Shown in pieces: positions 27,514-37,157 of a stretch of DNA of 64,000 bases. Position 1 is the first letter of the stretch; each line of letters opens with the position of its first letter. Below the pieces are notes generated by a model, which saw only the letters and a program-made list of their open reading frames with translations, was not told where the DNA came from and did not search any database. Source of the stretch: Adhaeretor mobilis (GTDB lineage Bacteria > Planctomycetota > Planctomycetia > Pirellulales > Lacipirellulaceae); the NCBI RefSeq assembly GCF_007741515.1, contig NZ_CP036263.1, positions 2,171,501-2,235,500 on the forward strand, given 5' to 3'. The translations under genes and the position numbers were made by a program.

Positions 27514-28497
27514 CTAGCAGTCAGAAGAACTCTGATCCGCATCCAGTTGCTGGAGGAGTCGCGTCATCGTATTGGGATGAATCCCCAGTAGCTTAGCGGC
27601 ACGCCCTTTGTGGCCCTGAGTAGCCCGTAGAGCCTGATCCACGGCTGCTTCACGTAGTTTGGCTAAGTCGGTGAAGGGCAGATCGACACTTTCACCGCTA
27701 GGTCGTTGCTGCCCTGGTAGCATTGGCTCACACTCAAGGACATAGCTCTGCTCGAGCACGAAGCCTAACTGGCGGACGTTGCCGGGCCAGCTATACTCGC
27801 AAAAATCGCGGAGTGTGTCTGGGGAAGGCTTCCACACGGGGCGTTCGTAACGAGCGGCAAACTTGCGCGAAAAGTACTCGACGAAGCGCGGGATGTCTCC
27901 TTGTCGCTTTCTCAAGGGCGGCATTTTCAGCTCGACCAAATTCAAGCGATAATAAAGATCTTCGCGGAATCGTCCATTGGCGACTTCCTCTTCGAGGTTG
28001 CGATTTGTGGCCGCAATGACCTGCACGTCGATACTAATAGGCGTGGACGAGCCGACGGGAGTCACTTCACCTTCTTGGAGGACTCGCAATAACTTGGCTT
28101 GCAGCTCCAGCGGCATGTCACCGACTTCGTCGAGGAATACGATCCCCCGCTCGGCCGTACGAAATACGCCCAAACTAGCGCCCGTGGCACCCGTAAAGGC
28201 ACCTTTTTCGTGACCGAAGAGTTGGCTTTCCGCCAGAGTAGGCGTTAGAGCGGCACAGTTGACGGGCACAAACGCCTGATCGCGGCGTGGGCCTAGGCGG
28301 TGAAGCATGCGCGCCCAAACTTCCTTGCCCGTACCAGTCTCGCCGGTAATCAGTACCGTGCATTCGACTTGAGCGGCTCGTTGTGCATGCGTGGCAATGC
28401 GACCTACATTTGGGTCATCGCCAATCAGAAGACTATCGGAATCTTCCGGAGGCAAGCTCGCGAAAGAGTCAACAATCAAAGGAGCAGTAGTTGTCAT
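27514..28497 (-). CDS. Sigma54-dependent transcription activator without receiver domain
   Basis: This 327-aa AAA+ enhancer-binding protein has Walker A GETGTGKE, the sigma54-contacting loop GHEKGAFTGA, Walker B GIVFLDEVGD, sensor ATNRNLEEEV and a C-terminal Fis-type helix-turn-helix (GHKGRAAKLLGIHPNTMTRLLQQL). Only about 30 residues precede the AAA+ domain, so no receiver or sensory domain is fused, as in PspF. Activity must be set by another protein; the receiver-like gene at 25712 is a candidate. No clear -24/-12 promoter was found nearby. Confidence 0.93.
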   Translation of the reverse strand: MTTTAPLIVDSFASLPPEDSDSLLIGDDPNVGRIATHAQRAAQVECTVLITGETGTGKEVWARMLHRLGPRRDQAFVPVNCAALTPTLAESQLFGHEKGAFTGATGASLGVFRTAERGIVFLDEVGDMPLELQAKLLRVLQEGEVTPVGSSTPISIDVQVIAATNRNLEEEVANGRFREDLYYRLNLVELKMPPLRKRQGDIPRFVEYFSRKFAARYERPVWKPSPDTLRDFCEYSWPGNVRQLGFVLEQSYVLECEPMLPGQQRPSGESVDLPFTDLAKLREAAVDQALRATQGHKGRAAKLLGIHPNTMTRLLQQLDADQSSSDC

Positions 28498-28975
28498 ATC
28501 TCAGTTCCCACACAGGCTCAGTAAGAACCTGATCCCTCTGTTTTGCCTGCTATCGTTCTCAGTAGTGAAGTAGCGCCGACCCCTCATGTAGGAATCTACT
28601 CAACTTTTTTGCCCCTAAGAACGGCAGATCTTGTCATATCACTAGCGGTCCAGCCTTGTTATTTCCTGCGGTAAAACGAATTAGAATTTTGGTCGCTGAT
28701 GCATCTGTACCAGCGACCAGCCAATCTGTTCCGTCCCTTCATCCTAATCGCTTTTGAGAAGATGCTCAAACCTTTGTCATAAAAACGATAATGAATTTGG
28801 GAAAACAGTTTCGATCAAATCGTTGCTGCGGATATTGCGATATTTACCGGGGTGCGACGTAACATGTTTGAGGGTAATGGTTTGCGCTTAATTCCCTGGT
28901 TTTTTCTTATCCGAGGTAGGGGGCATGAGGGCTCCAGCGTTTCAGCCACTGATTCAATCATGGTTTGCTCCACGT
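28498..28975. other. Intergenic region with one hairpin
   Basis: This 478-bp stretch has no gene that I can support. A 9-bp stem (TGGTCGCTG/CAGCGACCA, 28690-28719) with a 12-nt loop is the only structure noticed; it has no T-run. The promoter for the sigma54 activator must lie in the right-hand part of its upstream sequence. Confidence 0.4.
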
Positions 28976-29806
28976 TCAACCCTTTGTTTTATCTTCCTCT
29001 GCGTTGGCTGCCCAAGGAGCCAGTTTCACCGCTGGGCGCTTCTTGTCCGCTTTTTTCCCGAAAACTAGCACGTGCTGCCAAGGAAGCTGGTCGTACTGCT
29101 CAGACAGTACGAAGGCCTGGGAAGTCAGCTCACGGTGAACTTGAGACTTACTCATTTTGTGCAGTGGTCGGATCGGCACATCTCTGTCTTCTTCACGAAA
29201 TTCGACCAAAACCAGTCGACCATCGGCTTTGAGCGACTTCTTCACCTGGGCCAGAACCGTCGGCGGGTCGGAGAGCTCGTGGTAGACATCAACCATAAGA
29301 ATAAGGTCGAGCGCTGCGACCGGCAGGCGTGGCTCTTTTGGCTTGGCGAGTATGGGATGAATATTCTTAATACCGCGGGACTCAGTGCGACGCTTGAGCT
29401 TATCAAGCATCTCGGACTGGATGTCGACCGCGTAGACTTTGCCGCGCGGGCCGACTCGCTTGGACATCTCAAAGGCGTGGTAGCCGTTTCCGCAGCCAAA
29501 GTCACAAACGTGCTGCCCCGCTTTTAGTTTGAGGAAGTCGTACAACTCACCAGGGCGTTCTTCTTGCGCTCGACTACGCCGAGTGAGCCAATCGGCGCCG
29601 CTGTAGGACATGGGAGGGGCAATCTGCCGGCCCATGTAGATGCCTGGTTGGGAGAAACCATTCGAGAGCTTCGTCGTTTCATCCACAGCTTCCAGAGCGA
29701 AAGCGCTGCGACTCAGGATGGGAAGAACGCAGAGGATCGTGAGCAAGACAGAAGCCGCGCACTGACCGGCCAAGAGAAATCTCTGAAGAGAAAGAGGTGT
29801 CGCCAC
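28976..29806 (-). CDS. Exported class I SAM-dependent methyltransferase-like protein
   Basis: This 276-aa protein has an N-terminal signal peptide or anchor (FLLAGQCAASVLLTILCVLPIL, then SAFALEA). The Rossmann methyltransferase domain follows, with HVCDFGCGNGYHAFEM (SAM-binding motif I), KVYAVDIQSEML (motif II) and LDLILMVDVYHELSDP (motif IV). The GTG start has AGGAG 9 nt upstream. Export of a SAM-dependent enzyme is odd, because SAM is cytoplasmic. The protein may be anchored facing the cytoplasm, or may use the fold for another purpose. Confidence 0.85.
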   Translation of the reverse strand: MATPLSLQRFLLAGQCAASVLLTILCVLPILSRSAFALEAVDETTKLSNGFSQPGIYMGRQIAPPMSYSGADWLTRRSRAQEERPGELYDFLKLKAGQHVCDFGCGNGYHAFEMSKRVGPRGKVYAVDIQSEMLDKLKRRTESRGIKNIHPILAKPKEPRLPVAALDLILMVDVYHELSDPPTVLAQVKKSLKADGRLVLVEFREEDRDVPIRPLHKMSKSQVHRELTSQAFVLSEQYDQLPWQHVLVFGKKADKKRPAVKLAPWAANAEEDKTKG

Positions 29807-29896
29807 GGGACCAAGCTCCTATCATGGTAGGAATCGCTTAATCATAGTGTAGCCACTTGGGCATAGCTATTGGGCGCAACGCGAAACCATCGCGGT

Positions 29897-30799
29897 TTAG
29901 GCAGCCGTTTTTGTTTGAGCAGCTGCCTCGCCCATGGCGACTACCGTAATGTTGAGTCGCTTGGCGTTGCGTTGAAATTCAGCGGCGTCCAGTAGGATGG
30001 TTTGCTCGCTTTGCAGTGCTAACAGGTTGCCGCCTGCTTTGGCGATGGATTCGAGCGTTTGCGTACCGACCGTGGGCACGTCGAAACGCATGTCTTGCCC
30101 CGGCTTGGCGACTTTCACGACGGTAAACCCTGAGTGTCTGCACAGATCACCGGCCCGCTGGATGCATTCGTCAGTGCCTTCGATCGCTTCCACGGCAAGC
30201 ACTGCTTGATTCTTTACGCAAACGGTCTGTCCCACATCCAACCCACCCATCGACTTGGCCAATTGCCAGCCAAATTCCAGATCGCGACGTTGGCGCTGCG
30301 AGGGAGCTTTGCCGACGATCAGTCCACTTTGGACAAGTAGTTCTGGCGCGAAGTACGTGGGGGCTTCGAATTTGATTCCCGCTCCGGCAAAGGCTTCCAC
30401 TAAGGTTAGCAACACGGTATCGTCCTTCCGATCTTTAGTTCCAGAGAGCAACTGCCCGGAGAAAGCTGCCAGACATTTCAGGTCAGGACGATGCCGCCAC
30501 CACCAGCCGGGGCGAAAAAATTGAGCTTTATGGATCTTTCCCGCCATGACCGCTTGCTTCACGCCGTGTCGCCTGAAGACTCGAATTGCGCGTCCCACGC
30601 TGCCGATGCCGATCCACTGGAATTCGTCGCACATCTCCACAAGTGCCGGATCGGCGTGATCGTGAACGCCCAGTCCGATGATCAGTCGTCCTTCCGCCTT
30701 GGCGGCTTCGGCAACTTTCATCGGCAACCTTCCCCAGCCGGCCAGCAGACCAAGCGGGGGGAGGCGGTCATTCGATTGGGTTCGTGTCGAAAGCTTCAT
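29897..30799 (-). CDS. lpxI: UDP-2,3-diacylglucosamine pyrophosphatase LpxI
   Basis: This 300-aa member of the LpxI (former DUF1009) family hydrolyses UDP-2,3-diacylglucosamine to lipid X in lipid A synthesis. Typical blocks are LGLLAGWGRLPMKVAEAA, VKQAVMAGKIHKAQFF, KDDTVLLTLVEAF, and the C-terminal part with VVKVAKPGQDMRFDVPTVG. It follows lpxD by 35 bp and is surely co-transcribed. The presence of lpxI instead of lpxH agrees with planctomycetes having a lipid A pathway. Confidence 0.93.
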   Translation of the reverse strand: MKLSTRTQSNDRLPPLGLLAGWGRLPMKVAEAAKAEGRLIIGLGVHDHADPALVEMCDEFQWIGIGSVGRAIRVFRRHGVKQAVMAGKIHKAQFFRPGWWWRHRPDLKCLAAFSGQLLSGTKDRKDDTVLLTLVEAFAGAGIKFEAPTYFAPELLVQSGLIVGKAPSQRQRRDLEFGWQLAKSMGGLDVGQTVCVKNQAVLAVEAIEGTDECIQRAGDLCRHSGFTVVKVAKPGQDMRFDVPTVGTQTLESIAKAGGNLLALQSEQTILLDAAEFQRNAKRLNITVVAMGEAAAQTKTAA

Positions 30800-30834
30800 G
30801 ACTTTTTGGTCAATGGTGAGAAATGATGCAATCT

Positions 30835-31902
30835 CTAGGCTGCTTGCTCTCCGGGAGCGGGCTGCTGGTGGGCATTCTGCAATTGCTGGAGTGCGATGAC
30901 TTGTTTTTGAAGTGAGCGGAACTGGCGACGCATTTCAGGCAGCTTAGCGAGAGCCGCCATCTTGACTCGCTGCTCACGAACAGGTGTTGCCGGAGCTCCC
31001 AGCATGATTTCACCATCGGGCACGTCGTGCGTCACGCCGCTCATAGAACCTATGACAGCTCGCTGACCAACGTTCACGTGATCGCGAATACCGGCTTGTC
31101 CTGCCATAACTACGTAGTCACCAGTGATCGTGCTGCCAGCCACACCCACCTGCGAGCAGATGAGGTTGTGCCGCCCGATTTGACAGTTATGGGCGATCAT
31201 CACTAAGTTGTCGATCTTGGTGCCTTCACCAACGAGAGTCGGGCCGAACGTGCCGCGATCGATGGTCGAGGAGGCGCCGATTTCGACGTCGTCACCGATC
31301 TCTACATTGCCAAGCTGCTCGGAGATTTTGTGCCTCCCGCCGACTTCCTGGTAGCCAAAGCCATACGCGCCAATGACCGCACCGCCATGCAGGACGCAGC
31401 GTGCCCCGATTTGCGTGTCCTCGTAGAGCACCACGTTGGGGAAGAGCACGGTTTGCGTCCCGATCTTGCACCCAGGGAGTATCTGTACGCCCGAATGAAT
31501 GGTCACGTCATCCCCGAGCACAACATCGTTGCCGATGGTGGCGCCGGGGTGGATTTCGACGTTCTTGCCGAGAGTGACCCGCTCACCGACGATTGCCAAG
31601 TCGCTGACGCCCTGTTGCGGGCTGATCCTCTTGGGACGGAAATGAAGTACTGCTTTCGTGAACGCTTCGTTCACATCGTCGACAAGAATGGACGGTTTTT
31701 CGCCACACTCGATGTCCGCAGACACAATGGCAGCACCTGCTTGAGACGCCGTGAGCTCGTTCTGGCGATTTTTGTCCGCTGCGAAGGTCACTTCTGTCGG
31801 CCCGGCTAAATCGAGTCGGCGAACGTTGGTTACCACCAGACTTCCATCGCCCACGAGTCGCCCGCCGACGATCTCCGCTAATCTAGCCAGTGTTACAGTC
31901 AT
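30835..31902 (-). CDS. lpxD: UDP-3-O-acylglucosamine N-acyltransferase LpxD
   Basis: This protein of about 355 aa has an N-terminal uridine-binding domain (LARLAEIVGGRLVGDG), a long left-handed beta helix of hexapeptide repeats (VTLGKNVEIHPGATIGNDVV and following) with the active-site His in VMIAHNCQIG, and a C-terminal helix (MRRQFRSLQKQVIALQQLQ). It adds the second acyl chain to the lipid A precursor. ATG at 31902 is preferred over the longer frame to 31944 because it fits the family's N-terminus. It heads the pair with lpxI. Confidence 0.95.
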   Translation of the reverse strand: MTVTLARLAEIVGGRLVGDGSLVVTNVRRLDLAGPTEVTFAADKNRQNELTASQAGAAIVSADIECGEKPSILVDDVNEAFTKAVLHFRPKRISPQQGVSDLAIVGERVTLGKNVEIHPGATIGNDVVLGDDVTIHSGVQILPGCKIGTQTVLFPNVVLYEDTQIGARCVLHGGAVIGAYGFGYQEVGGRHKISEQLGNVEIGDDVEIGASSTIDRGTFGPTLVGEGTKIDNLVMIAHNCQIGRHNLICSQVGVAGSTITGDYVVMAGQAGIRDHVNVGQRAVIGSMSGVTHDVPDGEIMLGAPATPVREQRVKMAALAKLPEMRRQFRSLQKQVIALQQLQNAHQQPAPGEQAA

Positions 31903-32071
31903 GCCTTGTTCCCCTTGATTACTTCTCTTGAACTCTTCAGACACCCTGTAAGCAGGTAAAACGGGCCGACAAGATGTTGAGATTGATAGTCTCCACGACG
32001 CTCAGTGATCGAGAAATCGCTGGCGAGTGGTCGCGGATGGTACCGAAGCGTGGCGAGGGCGCAAAGAGCAT

Positions 32072-32491
32072 TCACTCTTGCGGAGCATCATCGCTATTCG
32101 TTTGACGGGCGACTTGCAGTGCTAGCTCGAAATTCTGCTGCAGTTGCAGGAAGTTTTTCAGATTGCCGCCCCGATCTGGATGCTGAGTCTTCACTTTTTC
32201 GCGGTAGGCTTCCAGCACGTCTGCCTCACTGCAGTCTTTGGCCAAACCGAGCGCGGTGAGGCAGCTTGGGCGATCACGTAGCGCCCAGTAGGGGATTTTT
32301 AAGGTAATATTGTTCGCGATCACTAGAGCCCTGCGCAATGAACGCAGGTATCGACGAAAGTCGAGAACGAGGAAGAAGTACCCGATCGCAGGGACGCCAA
32401 AAGCGATTGCCAAGAATGCGAGGGTCACCGTGCTATCAATGCCATCAGGCCAAGGTCGGACTTCACGGCTAGCGATAAGGAGTGATAGCAT
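32072..32491 (-). CDS. Membrane-anchored J-domain protein
   Basis: This 139-aa protein has one N-terminal membrane segment (VTLAFLAIAFGVPAIGYFFLVL), a basic linker and a C-terminal short J domain. The J domain contains ALGLAKDCSEADVLEAYREK and the HPD tripeptide in KTQHPDRGG. It should recruit a DnaK-type chaperone to the membrane. It lies 26 bp downstream of the glycosyltransferase gene, probably in one operon. Confidence 0.82.
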   Translation of the reverse strand: MLSLLIASREVRPWPDGIDSTVTLAFLAIAFGVPAIGYFFLVLDFRRYLRSLRRALVIANNITLKIPYWALRDRPSCLTALGLAKDCSEADVLEAYREKVKTQHPDRGGNLKNFLQLQQNFELALQVARQTNSDDAPQE

Positions 32492-32517
32492 GGAGTTCTA
32501 GTTTGGAGCGTTAGTAT

Positions 32518-33276
32518 CTAAATTGCGGGCTTCGTCATAGCTGCCTTCGGCTTAGTCGAACAGCTATTTAGGCTGGCATTATAGCGATCGCTAAGCACAT
32601 CCGGTGTGGTACCCCGGCGGTCGGAAAACGCAAGCGACCAATTGCTGAGCGTTTGTCGCAAGACGCCCCGTTGAAGCCAACGACGTGCACTCACATGCAG
32701 CGGACCGGGCAAGATCGCTGGGCAATGTTCGGTCCTGCGGAGGCTCCGCATGAGACGCAGGTCCTCCATTAACGGAATACTTGGGAAGCCGCCGATTGAC
32801 TCAAAAAAGCTGCGGCGAAAGAATAAGCCTTGATCGCCGTAGGGCGTGCGTAGAGTCTTGGCTCGGAAGGCGTTTCCCCATTCGAGCATCCGATAACGAA
32901 GCCCGTTCGCTTGGATCCAATGGTGAAACGCGCCGAACTGTGTGTCCGTATTTGCGAGTCTTGCATTCAGTTGATTGGCTCCATCGGGTTCTAGCCAAGT
33001 ATCTGCATGTAGGAAGAGTAGCACGTCACCTGTGGCGATCGCAGCGCCGACGTTCTGCTGCGGGCCGCGACCACGAGCGGAGCGTACTACCGTTGCTGTG
33101 CCTTGGCGAGCGAGTTGCTCAGTCTCATCTTCGCTACCGCCATCAACGACAATGACCTCATGCGGCGAGAGGGCCCACGCGCGCTCCATCGCCGAAGCGA
33201 TAGTCGCCGATTCGTTGAGCGTTGGAATGATGATAGAGAGATTCACAATTTCGAGTCGAGGTGCGTAAGCTCTCAA
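32518..33276 (-). CDS. Family 2 glycosyltransferase (TIGR04283 type)
   Basis: This 252-aa GT-A enzyme has LSIIIPTLNESATI, the nucleotide-binding VIVVDGGSEDETEQLA, the metal-binding region LLFLHADTWL and YGDQGLFFRRSFFESIGGFP followed by MEDLRLMRSL. It belongs to the small soluble family-2 group annotated TIGR04283. The start is uncertain: TTG at 33276 gives the full frame and a GTG at 33243 removes 11 residues. It follows the DUF6807 gene by 20 bp. The acceptor is unknown. Confidence 0.85.
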   Translation of the reverse strand: MRAYAPRLEIVNLSIIIPTLNESATIASAMERAWALSPHEVIVVDGGSEDETEQLARQGTATVVRSARGRGPQQNVGAAIATGDVLLFLHADTWLEPDGANQLNARLANTDTQFGAFHHWIQANGLRYRMLEWGNAFRAKTLRTPYGDQGLFFRRSFFESIGGFPSIPLMEDLRLMRSLRRTEHCPAILPGPLHVSARRWLQRGVLRQTLSNWSLAFSDRRGTTPDVLSDRYNASLNSCSTKPKAAMTKPAI

Positions 33277-33296
33277 GGTAATCGACTGAGAGACTC

Positions 33297-34907
33297 CTAG
33301 TCAAAGATACTCTCACTCTTGGTATCGATTTGTTCGCGATCTAACCGACCAGCGTGAATCCACACTTTGTATCGCAGTTTCAAAGTGTCTCCTTGTTTCA
33401 TTGTAGCAGCGCCTTGCTTCAAATCGCCCGGAGGGAAATGCTTCTGGCCGAATGGGTTCCCAGCTACTAAGCCGTAGTCGCGTGCGTGCCAGAGGCTCGG
33501 GTGTCGAAAGTTTTGTGGGTGGCTGAATATCGTGATGCCGACAGGCGTCGTGTCTTTCTCACCGAGGGGCCCGGTGTTATCGACCCAGGTGGCAGGCTGT
33601 CCCCACGCGGCTTTGTCGGTTTGGCCTGCACTGTTTAGTAGTTGGCCGCCGAGCTTTTCATTGACTTTCATAGCGCCAGCCACACGCACGGCGAAGGAGC
33701 CCTCTTTCGTATCGCCTAGGATCACGTCGCCCACTGTGGCTTTCAACAGGACGGTGAAGTCAATCCAACGCGAGCCGTCTGCGTCCGCACCGAAAACGAT
33801 TGTTCGCTCATCCTCAAGTATCTTTTCTTCATCGCTAATCCAATCATTACGTGTGACAATGCGCAGATCTGGACCCTGCTCGGAGAGTTCTTTGAATTCT
33901 TGGTGGACGATGTAGCCCTTTCTCTCAATGGGGCCGTTAGCCTCGGGTTCGATCCAGAAATCGATATTGTTGACATCTCCGTGCGTGAACCAAAGCGAGC
34001 GGTGATGCGGATGGTCGTCCACTTCGTGATCTAGGAGCGGTCCCAGTGGATAGGAACGGGTGACTGCCTTGCCCGTCGGGCCGATGATTGGCCAAATAAC
34101 CGGTTGGTGTCCAGAATTCTTGAGATACTCCGTGAATGGTTTGCCATCGATCCGAATCACGGCACCGTTCTCGGTGAGTTCCCCGCGTGTCACGGGCTGA
34201 TTCTCGCTCTTGCGAACGCCCCGCACCGTAACGTCGTCGAAGTTGCCGTGATCGTCGAATGTCCCCAGGCCGATGCGGCCCCAAGTGAACGTTTTATCGC
34301 GAGCGACCATGCGAGGCTTCTTCATGTCATCGAAAAAGATTTCGATGAGTCCCGTCGCGGTGTTGTGTTTGACTTTGGCTTGATGCCAATCCTCGGTCCA
34401 GGGTGTCGTGTTCTCGTTTTCCAGAGTGATCGCCTTACGAGCGCTGCCGTCCACGATAAACACCTGGCAAGCGTGGGGGTCGGCCTTCGCGCCTAAATGC
34501 ACGTAATAGTAGTGAGCCGCGTCCTGCCCGCCCCAGAACAAACACAAATCGCGGTGCCCACCGGCGGTGGGATTCGTATTCTGCAACCGTGCTGAGATTT
34601 CAACCGAGCCCTCAATGGTGTCCTTCAGCCAAGCAATGCTGTGCGGGCTGCGGTAGGGAGGCTTGTACGTGCTCTTGCCAGTTACGCGAAGCACATGATT
34701 TTCTCGCGAATTGCCTTCGGTGGAATGTGCTACTTCGGCGATCTTCCAAACCTGCGATCCGGCCTTGGAGTCGGTGGTTTCCCAACGATCCATTCCGTTC
34801 TCGAACTGTTCGGTGAGAAGCAGGGGAAGCTCGTCAGCGACACTGGACGAACCAAGGGCAAGAACCAGGAGGGACATGGAAAGCAATTTTACAACGGGGA
34901 GTGGCAT
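33297..34907 (-). CDS. DUF6807 (PmoA-like) secreted protein with N-terminal lectin-like domain
   Basis: This 536-aa protein has a signal peptide (to about SSVADE) and an N-terminal concanavalin-like domain (FENGMDRWETTD to FDDHGNFDDVTVRG) of the kind found with 3-keto-glycoside hydrolases. The C-terminal DUF6807 domain contains DHPHHRSLWFTHGDVNN and HPSLWHARDYGLVAGNPFG. The His-rich block suggests a metal or catalytic site. Such proteins are abundant in planctomycetes near sugar-degradation genes. ATG at 34907 is used, since the TTG further out lacks support. Confidence 0.85.
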   Translation of the reverse strand: MPLPVVKLLSMSLLVLALGSSSVADELPLLLTEQFENGMDRWETTDSKAGSQVWKIAEVAHSTEGNSRENHVLRVTGKSTYKPPYRSPHSIAWLKDTIEGSVEISARLQNTNPTAGGHRDLCLFWGGQDAAHYYYVHLGAKADPHACQVFIVDGSARKAITLENENTTPWTEDWHQAKVKHNTATGLIEIFFDDMKKPRMVARDKTFTWGRIGLGTFDDHGNFDDVTVRGVRKSENQPVTRGELTENGAVIRIDGKPFTEYLKNSGHQPVIWPIIGPTGKAVTRSYPLGPLLDHEVDDHPHHRSLWFTHGDVNNIDFWIEPEANGPIERKGYIVHQEFKELSEQGPDLRIVTRNDWISDEEKILEDERTIVFGADADGSRWIDFTVLLKATVGDVILGDTKEGSFAVRVAGAMKVNEKLGGQLLNSAGQTDKAAWGQPATWVDNTGPLGEKDTTPVGITIFSHPQNFRHPSLWHARDYGLVAGNPFGQKHFPPGDLKQGAATMKQGDTLKLRYKVWIHAGRLDREQIDTKSESIFD

Positions 34908-35052
34908 AGGGCTCAATTCGAAAGTAGAGAAAACGGTTGTCCTATTTTAATGCAAAATGACAGCCCCCTCGCCCGACGTCAGTCGCTGGAGTATCGTAGA
35001 AGGCCTCAAGCACTACCTCAAATGTAACGAATTTAGCTACCTGGAAGCCAGT

Positions 35053-36528
35053 ATGCCCCGCGATTTTCTTAAAGATGCCAAGGACCGATACGATGTGGTC
35101 GTGATCGGTAGCGGACTGGCGGGGCTCACTTCGGCGAATATTCTGGCTCGGCAGGGACGCTCGGTGCTGTTGTTGGAACAGCACTACAAGCTGGGCGGCA
35201 TGGCCACTTGGTTCAAGCGACCGGGCGGGCACATCTTTGATATTTCGCTGCACGGTTTCCCCTTTGGCATGGTGAAGAGCTGCCGGCGTTACTGGACCAA
35301 GGAAATCGCTGAGTCGATCGTGCAACTCGACGGCGTCCGATTTGACAACCCGATGTTCTCGCTGTGGACTAGCTTCACACGCGAAGACTTTACAAAGCAG
35401 CTGATCGAGAAATTCAAATTGGAGCCGCAAGTAGTCGATGCGTTCTTCGATACGGCTCGCGGCATGAACTTCTATGACGATCAGCAGATGACCACCGGGG
35501 AGCTTTTTGAGAAGTTCTTCCCTGGTCGCGAAGATGTGATCCGCCTGCTCATGGAGCCGATCACTTACGCCAATGGCAGTACGCTGGAAGATCCGGCGAT
35601 CAGCTACGGCATCGTGTTTAGCAATTTCATGTCCAAGGGCGTGTTCACCTTTCAAGGCGGCACTGACAAGCTCATTGGGCAGATGGAAGCTGAACTAAAA
35701 CACAACGGCGTGGATATCTGCATTAACTCCAATGTGCAAAAGATCGACGTCGAGCGCGGTAAGGTCACTTCGGTGGAAGTGAATGACAAGACGATTCACT
35801 GCGATGCGATAGTGAGCAATGCCAACGTTCGTCAAACCATCTTCGATCTCGTGGGTGAAGAGAAGTTCGATGGCAACTTCATCGACGATGCCAAGGCCGT
35901 GCGACTGAACAATAGCAGCACGCAAGTTTACATGGCGCTGGAAGAGGAAGATCGTTTGGATGTGAACGAACTGGGCGACTTACTCTTTAGCAGCGAAGCG
36001 CCGTACTTTCGTACTGAGGCGTTGCTCTCCCGCGACGTTACGAGCCGCACTTATTCGTTTTACTATCCGAAGACGCGCCCACACAAGAAGCCACGTTGTT
36101 TGATCGTCAGTAGTACGAACGCCAAGTTTGAAGACTGGGCGCCATTGCCAGAAGTGGATTACGAAGCCTCCAAGCAGGACCTGTGCGAGACGACCCTCGA
36201 TGCGTTGGATAAGTACGTACCCAACGTGCGCGAGCGTGTCGTGCATGTGGAAGCGAGCACGCCGCGGAGCTTTAAGCACTATACCAATCACCCCGCCGGC
36301 GCGAGCTTCGGCACAAAATTCGAGGGCTTAGCGGTCAGTCGTGCGCTGCCTAAACAAATCACCGGCCTGTATCATGCCGGCAGCGTCGGCATAATCATGA
36401 GCGGCTGGCTCGGGGCCATGAACTACGGCGTGATCGTGGCCAACGAAGTCGATAGCCAACTCATGACCAATAGCTCAGCATCAACGGCCGGCTTTGAAAA
36501 GTCGGTGGCTGAAGATGTGGCTTCGTAG
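35053..36528 (+). CDS. CrtI-like FAD-dependent oxidoreductase
   Basis: This 491-aa member of the phytoene-desaturase-like family has the FAD-binding dinucleotide fold [22 protein letters not shown], then [15 protein letters not shown], and a C-terminal FAD motif [24 protein letters not shown] at 35053 has GGAAG upstream; the frame is open from 34957. It precedes FabZ-like and FabI-like genes on the same strand. It may therefore saturate, desaturate or isomerise an acyl or isoprenoid chain made with those enzymes. The true substrate is unknown. Confidence 0.85.
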   Translation: MPRDFLKDAKDRYDVVVIGSGLAGLTSANILARQGRSVLLLEQHYKLGGMATWFKRPGGHIFDISLHGFPFGMVKSCRRYWTKEIAESIVQLDGVRFDNPMFSLWTSFTREDFTKQLIEKFKLEPQVVDAFFDTARGMNFYDDQQMTTGELFEKFFPGREDVIRLLMEPITYANGSTLEDPAISYGIVFSNFMSKGVFTFQGGTDKLIGQMEAELKHNGVDICINSNVQKIDVERGKVTSVEVNDKTIHCDAIVSNANVRQTIFDLVGEEKFDGNFIDDAKAVRLNNSSTQVYMALEEEDRLDVNELGDLLFSSEAPYFRTEALLSRDVTSRTYSFYYPKTRPHKKPRCLIVSSTNAKFEDWAPLPEVDYEASKQDLCETTLDALDKYVPNVRERVVHVEASTPRSFKHYTNHPAGASFGTKFEGLAVSRALPKQITGLYHAGSVGIIMSGWLGAMNYGVIVANEVDSQLMTNSSASTAGFEKSVAEDVAS

Positions 36529-36710
36529 GTCTAGACGCAATGCGCAGGGAACGCAAAGAGTCGCGAAGAAACTATTGTTGGCTATTCTAAGGGGGAATCG
36601 TCAAACTGCTGACTTGCTATCCGACATTACACCAGAGCGATTGAAGTCATATCTCTGCGATTCTCAGCGCCCTACACGACTTTGTGCCAAATACGAGTAA
36701 TGAGGTATAC

Positions 36711-37148
36711 ATGTCTCTAGAAGCCATCAAAGCCGCCATTCCGCACCGCGAGCCATTCCTGCTCATCGACGAGATCGTTGAGCAGTCCGACGATCGCATT
36801 GTGTGCCGCAAGACGTTCACCGGCAAAGAGTTCTGGTACGCAGGACACTTCCCTGACTTTCCGCTCACGCCGGGCGTCATTCTTTGCGAAGCGGCCATGC
36901 AGGCTGGGGCTGTACTGTTGGCTAACCATGCGGAGCCGGGGGGCGATACCGTGCCGGTCGCAACGCGGGCTGACAATGTGAAATTTAAGAATATGGTGCT
37001 GCCTGGCGACACGGTGGACTTCGAGGTGACACTCGACGAGCAAGTTTCCAGTGCGTTCTTCTTAACCGCCAAGGCGACCGTCCGTGGCAAAGTGGCCACG
37101 CGCTTCAACTTCGCCTGTACGCTCGCCCCACGTACTTCAGCCAGCTAG
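36711..37148 (+). CDS. FabZ-like 3-hydroxyacyl-ACP dehydratase
   Basis: This 145-aa hot-dog-fold dehydratase has the catalytic His in WYAGHFPDFPLTPGVILCEA and the acidic residue in the same block (EAAMQAG). ATG at 36711 has GAGG 5 nt upstream; the frame is open to 36684. It lies between a CrtI-like oxidoreductase and a FabI-like reductase, 9 bp before the latter. It is probably a dedicated copy for a special lipid rather than the housekeeping enzyme. Confidence 0.88.
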   Translation: MSLEAIKAAIPHREPFLLIDEIVEQSDDRIVCRKTFTGKEFWYAGHFPDFPLTPGVILCEAAMQAGAVLLANHAEPGGDTVPVATRADNVKFKNMVLPGDTVDFEVTLDEQVSSAFFLTAKATVRGKVATRFNFACTLAPRTSAS

Positions 37149-37157
37149 GAGCCGCGC

